From Lonicera japonica (taxonomy: Eukaryota > Streptophyta > Magnoliopsida > Dipsacales > Caprifoliaceae): a DNA stretch of 64,000 bases. A program made the position numbers and the translations under genes. The stretch lies in assembly GCA_021464415.1 (NCBI GenBank), contig CM038470.1, forward strand, positions 26,685,601-26,749,600, given 5' to 3'. Each line of letters begins with the position of its first letter. Position 1 is the first letter of the stretch. Below, in pieces: positions 36,201 to 48,187 of this stretch. The notes under the pieces are model-generated. The model had not been told where the DNA came from. It saw nothing but the letters and a program-made list of their open reading frames with translations, and searched no databases.

Positions 36201-38636
36201 AAATCACGGTCCATTGTGACTGCAAGATTATTTCTATAAAATTCAAGAAAAAAAAATTTGCTTGAATTGATATTTAACATGCTTTAGATTCTTATTTGTT
36301 ATTTCAAAATTTACACAAGACTTTATAAAAATACCATTGCAGTACTTTTTTTTAGCATTCAAGTTTTTTGTAAAAGTGAGTTGATACACGTGATTTACAA
36401 GTCAATTTTTATATTACCATTGGAAATGCTCTTATACACTATTTGAAATAGTAATATTAATATAATTCTAGCTTATTTAATTAGTTTAACCAAAGTAGAG
36501 TTTAAATTTATTTAAAATACTAATACTAATCTAAAAATATATGGAGTTATACACCATTTGAAATACTATTGTTAATATAATTATAACTTATTTAATTAGT
36601 TTAACCAAATTAAGTAGAGTTTAAATTTATTTAAAATACTAATACTATAATATAAAAATATATGATGTTATATTTTGTTTAATGTAAATCTTAAAATTTT
36701 GTGTTTATAATCAAGGACATATTTGTCTTTTCAAAAATTAAAAAAAAAAACAATTAAATTATTCATACTTTTATATATAGTATAGATTTGTCCATTTATG
36801 CCTTTATTTACACAATTGGTACACAACAAACCGTTAAATTAACTTTGGGTCAATTATAACAAGAAGAATAGTTTGTGGCACTAGTTCACGTGGCAAAGTG
36901 AGATAGGTGGTATAGATATATAGTTCATAGCAGCAAAGTGCAATCTACTCTCTATTTTTCATGTTATGCGCTTCAAATTTAATTTTTATACTTGCAAAAT
37001 AAACGAAAAAACAAACACACCATAAGTTCAAATAATGTTTTACCATTCTTAAGCCTGACTTTGCACTCAAAATTTTCACTGCCACGAGAGAGGTCAAGAG
37101 TTCGATTCCCCCACCGCCCATGAAGTAGTCAAATTAAGTGGATTTTTTTATTTTATTCTTTTAATATTCTCATCCTCATTTTCCCTTTTACTTAAAATAA
37201 TATCTTCTTTTTTTTCCCATTATACAAGGATGAAGATGAATATGAGAAGTTGTGCAAAGACATGGTGATTGCAAGTGAGAAATGGGGGTTCTTTAAACTA
37301 GTGGATCATGGGGTGGATTCTCAAATAATTGAAAACTTCACTACAAAAGTACATGAGATTTTTGATCTTCCTATGGACCAAAAACTAAAGGGTGGCAGAT
37401 CAGCAAACCTACCATTGGGTTATTTTGCCACTAATCCAGATTATGGACAGAATTTGCCTTGGGCTGAGATTATACAATTACTTCAATCTCCTCAACATGC
37501 CACTGGTTTTGCTAAGAAGATTCTTGGTGATCAACATCAACCATTTAGGTATATAATGCACACTTTGTCTTAAATTGAAAGTTTAGTCAGACTTTCACAC
37601 TTTTTAAAACATACAGATTTCAATATAACCGGGGATTGAAACAAAACTTAATTAGTGTTGTCAGATTTTGTATATTATTATGTGCCGAAAAATTAAGTTA
37701 CTCTTAATTTAGGTTAGATAATATTGCACATCTCACGTTACTTTTTTGAGATATATATGGGAAATCTATTTATAAATTGGGCCCTGACAGATTGATTAAT
37801 TGTTGGGCCCTGGTTGGACCATTTGCAAACACCATTCATTCACTCATTATTGGGCCAACTAACAAGATTTCTTTGAGATTTTATAATATTATTATTCTCT
37901 ACAGTCCCTTATCTTTTTAAGAAAATGAGTACAGTTTATTTAAAAAAAAAAATTAGATAAAATTTGGTAGAGATTGTCGATGAGTAGCCATCCTTGCCAA
38001 ATTTTCTCAAAGCCTTCAATTTAGAAAAAGGTAAATGAGTAAAGAAATTTCAAAAGTTAAAAATGCACATATATTGATTTATTAGTCCACCTACTTTTAG
38101 ATTGAAAGCCTTCAAGCAAATTTGTCAAGATGATCCAATCATTGTAAATATCACCACCGGCCACCAAATTTCATCAAATGCTGAAAATGTACTGTGCATA
38201 CGTATATATATATATATATATATATATCAGTTTTAAGATAAGGCGTGTATACTTCAACAGTGTCTAATGGTCATGTTTCTTTTTCTTTTTTGTATTAGTA
38301 AATCAATGATTGAGTACATGGAATCATTGGACAAGCTAGGGTTGAAAATATTTGAGATGTTGGCTCGTGGATTGGGGCTTGAAGATGATTTCTTTACAAA
38401 GAATTTTGAAGTGAAAGAGGAAACAATTATAAGGATAAATAGGTATCCACCTTGTCCCTTGCCCGAGAAGTGTTTGGGTTTGGGTAGTCATTCTGATCCT
38501 CATACTCTGACCATATTGCTACAAGATGAGGTGGGTGGCCTTCAAGTTCTAAAAGATGGTGAAAACAATCAATGGGTTGGAATTAGGCCGGTCCCTAACT
38601 CTTTTGTTATCAACATTGGTGACACCCTTGAAGTAC

Positions 38637-38673
<37 letters not shown>

Positions 38674-40105
38674 ATTATTTGATGCAAATTCACTAAAAAT
38701 GTACAATTAAATACATAAATTAAAGAATATTTAAGTATCTAACCATCATAGTGAGTGAACTTTCTTGTAAAAATGATTTCACTCAAACTTAAATTAGAGT
38801 CTTACCAATTGTAAGCAGTGGCGGAGTCAAGATTTTAATCCGGTGGGGGCTTGACTACCACCGAGCAAAAAAAAATTAACAAAAAAAACTACAAGAAATA
38901 ATAACACGACAATATATATATATATATATATACTTATATTAAAATATTAAACATTTATTACAAAAAGAGATGTCTAACAAAAAATATTTATACCAAAAAG
39001 AGATGTTTAACTAAAAACATCTATATCAAAAGAGATGTCTAACAAAAAAATCTATAACCAAAAGAGATGTCCAAAAAACAAGAACGAGTTACAAAATTCC
39101 TCTCTGGGCCTTCATTTTCTGAAAACGTTGAATTACCTCTTTATTTTCAATATTTTCAAACACATCATTCTCAATGTATGCCATTAAAGAATCGATCATC
39201 AACTCATCTCCAAAACAAAATGTTTCTTCTTTTTTCATGAAATAGCAAACGGAGAATAATAAAGCCATGTTTTTTTCCTCCGTAAGTTTCTTATTTTTTT
39301 GCTCCTTGAGTTTTCTTTTTTCTTTTTTTTGTTTTCCTTCCGCTGTTCTAGTTCTGCCAGGCTGTGGGTTAGATATTTTGCATTTATAATAAATTTAATT
39401 ATATTCTTATCCCCAAGGTTTTTAGACTTTACAAACCCATTCACAAACTTTAAATATCTACACAACAATCCCTATATTATTATACCTATAAAAAAAAATT
39501 TAATTTTTGTGGGGGCTTAAGCTCCCTCTTGTCACAGTGTCCCTCCGCCCCTCATTGTAAGGGTAACATTAATTCCCTCTTCCAAATAACTTATCAGTGG
39601 GGATCTAAAAATTTGAATTACGAGAAACAATCCAATATCAATGAAATATTAATACGAGGATTTGAATTCAATTTACTCTTTTTGTTTCAACTAGGGAAAC
39701 AATTCAATATCATAGAGATACTAACAATTTTTGAAAATTAAAAAAGCGTTGAATATGGGGTACAATTCAAACCCTATTTCTCGAACTAGTAGATTTGTCA
39801 GATAAATTAGTCAATGTATTGTTGTTGAAATTTATTTTTCAACCATGTAGGCATGGACCAATGGGAAACTAACGAGTAATGTACACAGAGCAGTGGTGAA
39901 CAAAGAGAAGAGAAGATTGTCTGTGGCATATTTCATGAGCCCAACAAGCAATGCCATTATAGAGTGTCCACCTCAGCTTGTGGACCCACACAAAAACCCT
40001 AAGAAGTATGTGCCATTTACATGGGGAGAATTTAAGAAGGAGCTTTTGATTCAAAAGAGGGTTTTGGGCAAAACTGCCCTTAATAGATTTCTCATCTCTC
40101 AATAA
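33210..40105 (+). CDS. 2-oxoglutarate/Fe(II)-dependent dioxygenase, gibberellin-oxidase-like
   Basis: Four exons: 33210-33386, 37229-37548, 38299-38632, 39851-40105. All introns are GT-AG, phases agree, and the joined frame is 361 codons plus stop, normal for this family. The N-terminal DIOX_N-like part is in exons 1-2 (DDIPVISL, SEKWGFFKLVDHGV). The catalytic double-stranded beta-helix in exons 3-4 has the iron ligands HSD and the distal His of NVHRAVVN, the 2-oxoglutarate-binding RLS (in RRLSVAYF), plus NRYPPCP and GGLQVL typical of the plant DOXC class. FTWGEFKKE near the end and the general layout resemble gibberellin 2-oxidases, but the substrate cannot be told from sequence; other hormone or specialised-metabolite oxidation is possible. 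Such enzymes are cytosolic. Introns 1 and 3 hold several transposons. Start choice: first ATG, giving a normal-length N-terminus. Confidence 0.92.
33825..33870. repeat. Hairpin CTCACGTGC...GCACGTGAG in intron 1 of the dioxygenase gene
   Basis: A perfect 9-bp stem with a three-base loop near 33852-33872, resembling Helitron 3' hairpins. No CTRR follows at the right distance on either strand, so the element type is not claimed. Confidence 0.5.
34286..34822. mobile_element. hAT-like element in intron 1 of the dioxygenase gene
   Basis: The left end TGGCGGAGGATAC and the right end GCATCCGCCCCTG (complement CAGGGGCGGATGC) form an imperfect inverted repeat. The flanks ACTACACC (34278-34285) and ACCACACC (34823-34830) are an 8-bp duplication with one mismatch. 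537 bp, non-coding. Confidence 0.65.
35905..36665. repeat. Three tandem copies of a unit of about 120 bp
   Basis: The unit contains GTAGAGTTTAAATTTATTT, ATATATGGAGTTATACAC and AATATAATT. Starts lie near 35905, 36488 and 36612. The first copy is split by the MITE at 35967-36431; without it the spacing is regular. It lies within the decayed Helitron. Confidence 0.8.
35967..36431. mobile_element. Tourist-like MITE nested in the Helitron repeat
   Basis: The ends are GAGCATCTCC on the left and the complement of GAGCATTTCC on the right, with TTA at 35964-35966 and 36432-36434. The two uninterrupted neighbouring repeat units read GGAGTTATACAC, showing the empty site. 465 bp, PIF/Harbinger type. Confidence 0.88.
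37945..38190. mobile_element. Possible MITE in intron 2 of the dioxygenase gene
   Basis: AAAATTTGGTAGAGAT on the left and CCACCAAATTTCATC on the right are in inverted orientation and resemble the foldback family at 22190 and 25352. The boundaries and family are tentative. Confidence 0.4.
38203..38228. repeat. (TA)n microsatellite in intron 2
   Basis: About 13 TA units, roughly 70 bp before the exon 3 acceptor of the dioxygenase gene. Confidence 0.85.
38637..38672. repeat. (CT)n microsatellite beside the exon 3 donor
   Basis: About 17 CT units beginning within five bases of the donor GTACGT of dioxygenase intron 3. The donor itself is intact. Confidence 0.92.
38816..39553. mobile_element. 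hAT-type MITE in intron 3 of the dioxygenase gene
   Basis: The ends are CAGTGGCGGAG and the complement of GAGGGGCGGAG. It is flanked by the perfect 8-bp duplication ATTGTAAG (38808-38815 and 39554-39561). 738 bp, no transposase frame. It also contains AGAGATGTCTAAC/AGAGATGTTTAAC repeats near 38965-39075. Confidence 0.92.
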
Positions 40106-40364
40106 AATAAATAAATAAATTCATATATGCTTTTATATATGGTCCTTAAATGCGGTGTGCAAGAAACCTATATTAGACTTGTAATAAAATAATAAATGTC
40201 GGCTGATATTTGAAATTTTTGAAAAAGTGCTAGGAATTTAAATTGTCATTGTTATAATTTCTAAAAAAAAAAAAAGGTGTGTGATAAAAAATAGCATGTT
40301 ACTTGTATATATTTACGTGATCTTCTTCTTCTATTGTACTTTCCTAATAAAAAGGAGTATATGG

Positions 40365-41650
40365 CGAAAAATAAATTATATGTGGATAGAGTTTGAGAAA
40401 TAGTACATTGTTCCTCTGCCAGATTTTAAATTACATTATCATCACTTAAATTTGTTTTCAATTGCATTGATAACAAAAAAAATAATGTTCGTTTGTTGTC
40501 TATCTATTCTGCGCCATTCGCCTTGTATTTTTTGCCTTTCTTATGTGGAATTTTAATATTATGACATTCTTTTAATATGAAAATCGGTATTCTTGAATAT
40601 ATTATTTATCGAGATGTACATATCAAATACGATTCATGTTAAAACATTTAGAGATGCAATTGTGTTGCAGTTTATCAATATTAATTTTACGATGTATAAA
40701 AGTTAATTAGTACTCTCTTCTTTTTTTATTCTATAAATTATCCCATGTACAACGAGTTTGCATAGCTATATCAACAAAGTGTATTCTTCCGTTCCATTCA
40801 TGTTCAAATTATAAGTGAACTACTTGTACCTTTTTGAATTAAACAAATTCAAATCGAATTCTTTATTACTATTTTTTTAGCAAATATTAGTCAGCGTTAT
40901 CACAGTACTAAAAAATACACTTGTCCGTACTTTGAAAATTAAATAAAGCCGCTAAATTTGAGTTGACCAATAGCGATTTTACTTTGACTTCTTGATATTG
41001 AAATTTTTTTTCTCTAACTACTTTTATACCAAACCACGGCATTGCCGAAAGGAACAGATTAATCAAACAAATAACTCACCTAACCATGTCTTAAAATTAA
41101 CCACATCTTTCTATAAAAAGAACACACTCAGCCTTCGCTACCAGGTTTCTTAGGCGGATCGATCCATTTAGTGAGAAATTTTGTATTAGAATCCCTCTAG
41201 GTACAAATTTTCTTGAACCAGCAGCAGGCTCAGTTTCCACGACCGGTTACGAGTCTAACATCCATTGTGGTCCGAGTTAGAGACAATTAGGAGAAAAAAA
41301 AACATACTCTAGTCAAGAATTATAATTAAATTTTAATTTTATTAGTAAATAGCAATAATATACAAAAATGGCTTACTTTTTCCTTGTCAACTTTAGAGAT
41401 TCGTACTTGCCTACATTTACAAGATTCATGTATGCGTCATTCTCCATCATTGTACTCCCTGAATATTATTTTTCATTTTAGATACATCAATTTTTATAAA
41501 AGTACTTTTTATTTTTCTTCTAATTACGTACGTAATGAAATCATTTAGCTAGGCAAGTGTCGGTTTATTTAGAGTTTGAATCACATACATTTCAAAATAT
41601 TCTTTGTCGGTTAAAGCATTTAAGTAGTTAGTTTTGTCAATTTTGAGTAT
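40365..41650. repeat. Segmental duplication, copy 1 (partner 58195-59925)
   Basis: Colinear with 58195-59925 once the 351-bp insertion there is removed. Shared text includes GAGTTTGAGAAATAGTAC, GCCATTCGCCTTGTATTTTT, CATTCATGTTCAAATT and TTCAAAATATTCTTTGTCGG. Identity looks roughly 85-90% by eye. Non-coding 3' flank of the dioxygenase gene. Confidence 0.88.
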
Positions 41651-41667
41651 CTAAATATATTTAATTG

Positions 41668-41900
41668 GTTTCTCATCACTCAATAAATTAATTAAATAAA
41701 TTCATATATGTCTTTATATGTGATCCTTAAAAGCGGTGTGCAAGGAGCCTATAGACTTGTAATACAATAATAAATCCCGAATGATATTTGAAAAATGCGA
41801 GAAAGAGCTAAGGATTTAAATTGTCCTTTGTTATAATTTCTAAAAAAGAGTGGTATGTGTGATAAAAAGTACCATGTTACTTGTATATATTTACACTAAG
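41668..41900 (+). pseudogene. Relict of the dioxygenase 3' end and UTR
   Basis: TTTCTCATCACTCAATAAAT repeats the last codons, stop region and 3' UTR of the dioxygenase gene (compare 40088-40320). The following UTR text matches too: GCGGTGTGCAAG, TTATAATTTCTAAAAAA, CATGTTACTTGTATATATTT. Only about 20 bases of coding sequence remain. This shows an extra tandem copy of the gene tail. Confidence 0.75.
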
Positions 41901-42548
41901 GTATACTTGTATCATTCGGTACGATAAAATAAATAAAATATATTAATTGAATAAAATATAATTACTTGAAAAATGTGAAGATTGAAGATTTATATAATTT
42001 TATGTTACTTAGGGATTGAATTGGATCATGTCTCGCAAAAATGAGATCTCGTCTATCTAAAAACATAGCCGTCATCACTCGAGACAGGTTTTACTTGTAT
42101 AATTGAACTTGAAATCGCCTCAATCCTTTTATAATATAATGGTGCTATGAGTGTATATATTTAAAGGAAACAAATATTATATTCGAGGTAAGTCGAACCT
42201 TGGTACTAAAAAATTTCACCCCATTCGACTCTATTTGGATTGAAACCCATTTGATCAGGATATTTTTGTATTTTTAATTTATCACGATATCTTCTAATTA
42301 AAATTGTGTAATATTTTTAATGATTAATGAGTTAGAAATACATTAGGTATGCTATTTTAGTTGTAATTCTTTTATATATAATTTAATAATCACAATGAAT
42401 CTTGTTTTGTAGATCTTGATGAACATATTTTAAATATATAAATTAATTTTCTTACAGTTGGATTTACAGATTTAAACTTATGGCATTTGAAAGTTTTTTA
42501 AAAAATTGATGAGATGCAAGTGTTGTAGAAAGTAAAGAGAGGTGAGAG

Positions 42549-43246
42549 CAGGGCCGGTCCTGAGTTTTGAGGAGCTCTAAGCAGATTTTTATTTTGGGAC
42601 CCTTTTTGTATTTTTATATGCTTATGTAATATAATTACACTAATAAATTTCAACAAAAAAATTATATAGCAATGAAATTTAAAAAGTATAAAAAGAGTAA
42701 CTAAATTTCTTACCCGTGTAAAATTTAGTTAAAACAAAAACTAGATAATGCTTCATTCAAAAAAAAATCAATCTTAAATACCATTGAAATTTGAAAGGTT
42801 TTGTTTTTAAAATTAATTGAATATATGGTTGCCCACCTCTTTTAATTGGATTGAGAAGTGTGCGTGCTGCTTAAATGCGGCTTCTTACGTGCCATACTTT
42901 ATTAGGGTTTAAGGGTTATTTATTATTTACTTTTAATTAAATTATGTTGTTTATTAAAACTGGGTTTAAGGGTTATTTATTACTTACTTTAATTAAATTT
43001 TGTTAATTGCTTATTAAAACTGAAAAAATAAATAACTCCAACAGGTCTCGAACTTAGCACTCTAAGTACCAATCAAAGGCCTTCACCCACTATACCAAGA
43101 ACCACATTTTCATCTTACTCAACCATAAAATGTTTTATTCATTATAACATATATGTATATATAAAAGGCCCAAAAAAATTGGGAGGCCTGCTACGTCGGG
43201 GGCCCTAGGCGACGGCCTGGGCCGCCGGTGCCCAGGGCCAGCCTTG
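42549..43246. mobile_element. hAT-type element, 698 bp
   Basis: The ends are CAGGGCCGGTCCTGAG and the complement of CAAGGCTGGCCCTGGG. The flanking 8-bp duplication GGTGAGAG is perfect (42541-42548 and 43247-43254). No transposase frame. The flanking 42375-42545 resembles the interior of the MITE at 171-551. Confidence 0.93.
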
Positions 43247-43589
43247 GGTGAGAGTTATGTTTGTGCATATGTTTAATGTGCAAATAAATGTTAGATGGAT
43301 TTGATATTTTATTATGAGTGTAAAAATGATATAATGGTCTAAAGTGTTAATACCATTAAAAATGTATATAGAACATTGGATTGATTCATTTTTTTATTCC
43401 AAAAAATCATTATTTTATAATATAGATGATCTTTTTATTCTAATGTGCTTTCCTAATTAAAAAGGGGTTTATAGTGGAAAATAAAGGGTTAATTACAGGA
43501 ATATACAATATACTTTCACTCATTTTACACTTTGGTCATTATACAATTTTTTTCAAGAAAATTGATAGTATACTTTCTGTTTGTTTCAT

Positions 43590-45755
43590 TATTTTAAAAG
43601 GTGGCCTAGGCGCTAGGCAGTACTCGGATGCCCCGATTAGTGCTTAGGCGGGTGATTAAGCGCCAGGATAAATTAGGCGGGTTCCTAGATATGCTGGATG
43701 GGTCTAGGAGAGAGCTAGGCAAATAAACTTAATTTTTTTTATTTTTTTCCTATTTTTAAAGAGGTACCTATTTTATTTTTTTGTTTACAAATTACCATTT
43801 AAAAACATGGATACAATCTATCAACCATCATAAGTAAATTCATCTTTCATTCCTCAAATTAAAACGAAACCTTAGCCAACAAATGGAATCACTAAAAGAC
43901 GTTCAAGAAGAGCTCGTTATTGAAAGGCCCAGAGTTGGTCAATAGGTTTTCAGTAATTTTTCATTTCGAAACAGACGTATAGAGTCTAGTGTTATAGCAT
44001 ATCTGCCAGTGTTTGTCCCGCTCGAGTTAAGTAGCTGTCGAGTTGCATTGTCGCGTTTTGCGTCTTGTCCGAGCCGTTCGCCGATGATATTAAGCACGCC
44101 TGACAATTTCGGTAACTAATCTATAATCCAAAAATTATTTTCGATAATATTCTTATTTTTTTATTTTATTATAATTTTTGAGTTTTGGTTTAAGAAAATA
44201 AATTTTTATTTCTTTTAAAGATATATTTTTATTAGTTATTATTTTGACATATTTTATCTCTATATATATAACTTTTGTGTCAAAAAATAACTTTGGGGAA
44301 ATTAAGTGTATTTTCTTATAAAGTGTGTTTCTTTGAACTTAGCCGTGCATTCTATCGCTTATCTACGGATGGCATTCTTCAATCCATGTGATTTTATGGA
44401 AAATATATATACTCTTTTTCTTTTTCTCATTAAGACATGCACACACAGTTTATTTATCTATCTCCCACGGTTTTCTCTCTCTTCTTTTCCTCACATTCCC
44501 GTGCTCCTCTTTCTTCTTTTTCTTTGTGAGATTTAAGCCCTAAAAACATCTATAGTTTCTATTTCTCGAGTTTGATTGATTTTTCAAGTAAAACGATTGG
44601 TGATTCTTCTTCTAGTTGCGTGCGATTGTGTTACTACTCAAGGTTAGATGTTATGCGATTTTTTGTATATATATCTAGGGTTCGTTTGACATTTTGTGAG
44701 GGGTTTTCAGATCTACTATTCTTGTTTAAAATCTGATTCAGTGGCTGGGTATTTCGTTTATTCCCATTGGTGTTAAACAGTTCCGAGGGTTTTGGATTGG
44801 TTTTATACTCGATATATATGTGATTTTTGAATTGTTATTTTTGGGTTTATTTTGGATCATTACAATGTGCATCTATGAGGCGAATTTATGCAACTTATTT
44901 CCTTGGTCTATCGCTGCTGGTGATCGGAATGGTGCTCGATTGGTGACCGGTTAATATATATAGAGGTATGTGGTGAACACTAGTGGTGTGCGTAGGACCC
45001 TTTGTAAGTATTTTTCATTCTGTTCTTGTACTCTTTTTATGAAAGTGGAATAGGTTATGAGGTTGGGAGCATCCATGGAGTTTTCTCGTTCGCCCATTGA
45101 ACGAGTTTTACAACGTTATATCATTGTGTTCTTTGTGATTGCTTGTGTTTGTATGATAGTTTAATTATGTACTTATTTTAGATCTTATCATATTAAGGCT
45201 TAACAAACAGTCATTCTACACTTGCATTCTTTTTTAATAAAAATCATATTCCTACTACACTACAACTTGTTTGGATTTTCGAAATTTGTGTTTAAAAGTC
45301 AGATTTATTAATTTTCAAAATTAGTGTTTATAAAATAGTTTTGTTGGAATTCATAATTAATTATTAAAATAACTTTGAGGTTTTTTCAGTTTTGACTAGT
45401 TACAAACACATCAAGCAACCTTACTTCCTTAATCTTATCTTGAACTTTTTTTTTATTTTTCTTTTATTGTTGCATTTTGTTTTCGCTATCTTATTATTAT
45501 TGTTGCTATTGTTGTTGTTATTGTTATTATTGTTATTACTTAAAATAAATTGATAATTTCATATAGATGTGATCACATGCTCAATTTTGTTTTGGACAGT
45601 GAATCCAATAATTATGTTTCATTTGTTCGTGCTTTAAACAAATATTATATATATATATATATTAAAAAAATAAGCCTAGTGCCTAGCCGCCTAAGCCTTG
45701 CTTATGCACTCTATGGCCGCCCTATGTCCGCCTAACTCCTTTTAGAACATTAGTT
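43590..45755. mobile_element. Larger hAT-like element carrying promoter-like DNA
   Basis: The left end has TTTAAAAGGTGGCCTAGGCG; the right end is the complement of TTCTAAAAGGAGTTAGGCG, with several CCTAGGCG/GCCTAG words near each end. CATTA occurs outside both ends, so an imperfect TSD is possible but not fixed. The interior (about 44250-45000) looks like a plant promoter and leader: TATATATATAAC, a long CTTTTTCTCTCTC-type pyrimidine leader, a TTCAAG/GTAAAACG-like donor context, then an intron-like T-rich stretch. No coding frame is supported. Origin by gene-fragment capture is inference. Confidence 0.5.
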
Positions 45756-46439
45756 TGTTTTCATTTTAGTTATTCTGTTTAGTAATGCTGCTAATTTCAA
45801 TCTGATATGTCTTTGCTTCTCCACCATCCTCCTCCCCCAAAAACTCAACCGACTAACTCATTCTAGCAGCCAAACACCACCAGATATTTTGTGATGTATG
45901 TGTGAAAAGAGAGAACTATACTGTCTATCTCACCCACCCAAACAAGCGAGGCAACCTCATTCCGGCGACCAAACTTCTACGACAAATTCGTGATATGCGT
46001 GAAGAAAGATATGGGTTCTCAATAATGGGGCAAAGACACGGCGATGCATGTAAGAGAGAAATTAAAGTGTGGCGATGGAGGTGTTTTTTGCACTGGTGGC
46101 ATTGTTGGCCTATAGCGATGTTGATGATGTGAGGTGGTAGATAGATGTGGAAACAGAGGAGCGAGATAGGTGTCATGGTGGTGGCACAAAGTTATAAGAG
46201 TGGTAGTGGTGTGACGGCAGAAATAGAGGTAGTATTGGCTAGCCGGAAAGAGATGGTCAGTGGGGAGGTGACAAATTGGTGAAGAAGGTAAAAGGACCCA
46301 CATTTGTTACATTTTTTTATTATTATTTATATTAATATCTAGCGCGGATATCCACATGAAAGCTAAGTAAGAGTTAGTGACAACTTAGATGTTCATATGG
46401 AAGTCAAGTAGGATCGTTAATGACAACTTATATCATATC
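45756..46439. other. Non-coding spacer before the LTR element
   Basis: It contains several overlapping open frames on both strands, none with a recognisable domain, and a G/T-rich stretch (46060-46280). I would not call a gene here. Confidence 0.4.
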
Positions 46440-48187
46440 TGTAGACACCCTGATCCGTGACCCCCGCAAGAACCCTAATGACCATTGAGGAGTACAGTTC
46501 TTGGGGCCCGGGACCCACTCGAGCTCCTAAAATTGCCCTAAGAGGGTTTGTTGTCCAAACAAACCTGTTTTAAAGAGGGATTATCGCGCGATAAATCCAA
46601 AGTCGTGCGACAATCTTCCTTTTGTCGCACGACAGACCCCTCTGACCTAGACCAACCACTTTCTAACACATCACAGTGTCAGAACCCATCACTTCAGCCG
46701 TTTGTCGCGCGACAAACAGGTACAGTGAAACAGATATGTCGCACGACAAACAGATAAAGTTGGGGAATGTCGTGCGACAAACTCTCCCGAGCACTATAAA
46801 TAAGGCACCACCCCCATGGGTTCTAGACGACAACTATTCACCACAGTTTCTACACTAAAACACCTTATTCTCTCTCATATTTTCTAATCTTTAAGCCTTC
46901 TCCTGAAGAATCTGTGACAACATTTATTTTTGCAAAAGTCTCGAATCTAATCTTGGTACCGGAGTGTCACCTTCTAGAGTCAGACCGCTAAAAATATTTC
47001 TAAGAGGAAAGCTAATATCCGCCGGAGGTCTTCTCTGCCATATCATATTTTCTCTCTCTTACTCTTATATATATTGTCGGGAAAGTAAGTAAAGTCTCTT
47101 CTAGTAATTAAATAAGATATATGTATACTAGTTTTATTGTATTTTATAGACTTGTTTAAACTCTTATTTAAGCTTAATATATATATATACGTACTTGTTA
47201 TTTTCGGAAGTATTATAAGTGAGTAGGGAGTTGGCTTGCTTGGGCCAACATAAACTGAAAACATTTACTTACATTTGAGTTGTTTTGTAGACTCTTTTTA
47301 TCTTTTGTTCTGTCCACTTTCTAGCTGGATAAACTTATTGTCAAGTTACTGATATTCTATCGTTTTCAAACAAAACAACTTGATAAAATCCTGATAAAAT
47401 CATTTGTAAAACCAGAAGAAGTAAGACTATTTATCATCCGACTAAAATCAAGTTTTTAAAATCCGGACTGATAAAGCTTACTTCGGAATTAAATTCAGAT
47501 ATATTCTATCTTCCATATAGACTGTAATGTATCTGATACACTCTCCTCAAGAGTTCAATTGCATATTAAATCAATTCTAATAAGATCCGATCTTTTCTAA
47601 ATTAAACAAACGAGATAATTAATATTGTTATCTGAGGAAACAATACTGAATCACTCTCATTTCAAAATTGATAAAATAAACTTTTGTCACTAGTAATCAG
47701 ATTTCGAAAAAACCAATACATTGGATCACGAAATACAAGGTTTTCATCCATTTCCCCGTTTTTTCCAAAATCAGGTTTTCATTAGTTATTTTCAGAAAAT
47801 AGTATAATATCAGTAAAAGCATCCAAGTTTTTCAACATTGAATAAACATATAAAGACTACTAGAGACCGAAACGGTGGAATGGGTGCTTAACACCTTCCC
47901 AAACTGTAATATAGTTCCCGAACCTTATAGAATCCTGATTTCGTAGACAAATGTGTAAAGAAAGGCTTATCAGTAGCATTTTCTCTTATACAACTATTTT
48001 GTCCATTTTCTCGTAAAACGTACTGGCGACTCTGAACGAACCCTCTTGCATCTAGAAATAGGATAGAAGGACACCCAATATGAATTATCAACACATAGAA
48101 GCAAATGAAACAACGAAATCTTTTTCGATGTTTCAGACTCCCAAAACAGAGGCTGAAACCCTGGGGTCACATTTGTGGATTCTCACA
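46440..48187 (+). repeat. 5' LTR
   Basis: 1748 bp, TG...CA. The U3 part contains six TGTCGYGCGACA-type palindromes (46581-46782) and a TATA box TATAAA at 46795-46800, so transcription probably starts near 46825-46835. The right part contains CTTACTGGCGACTCTGAAC-type text conserved in the 3' LTR. Confidence 0.93.
46580..46783. promoter_or_regulatory. Palindrome array in the 5' LTR
   Basis: Six copies: TTATCGCGCGATAA (46581), GTCGTGCGAC (46602), TGTCGCACGACA (46623), TTTGTCGCGCGACAAA (46701), TGTCGCACGACA (46737) and TGTCGTGCGACA (46769). Most variants still contain CG steps and many remain self-complementary. They end just before the TATA box. Confidence 0.8.

Larger units (their letters stand above)
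35515..36786 (-). mobile_element. Decayed Helitron in intron 1 of the dioxygenase gene
   Basis: On the minus strand it begins TCTATACTATATATAAAAG (at 36786) after an A, a good Helitron 5' end. The interior aligns with the Helitron at 30483. At the other end the hairpin is degraded (ATGCGCTTTACGTAG), so the 3' terminus near 35515 is approximate. It contains a nested MITE and three copies of a tandem repeat. Confidence 0.65.

Noticed and set aside
37083..37130. tRNA gene or SINE (GAGTTCGATTCCC box B-like word)
   Set aside because: No cloverleaf, no box A and no flanking duplication could be found; it is only a B-box-like word just before dioxygenase exon 2.
44306..44536. Open frame of 76 codons after a TATA-like box
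   Set aside because: It covers the pyrimidine-rich leader-like stretch; hydrophobic Leu/Phe/Ser content comes from CTT/TTC runs and no homology is recognised.
45902..46303. Overlapping frames on both strands as a small gene
   Set aside because: Three competing frames over the same DNA, low-complexity His/Pro/Ser composition on the minus strand, no motif.
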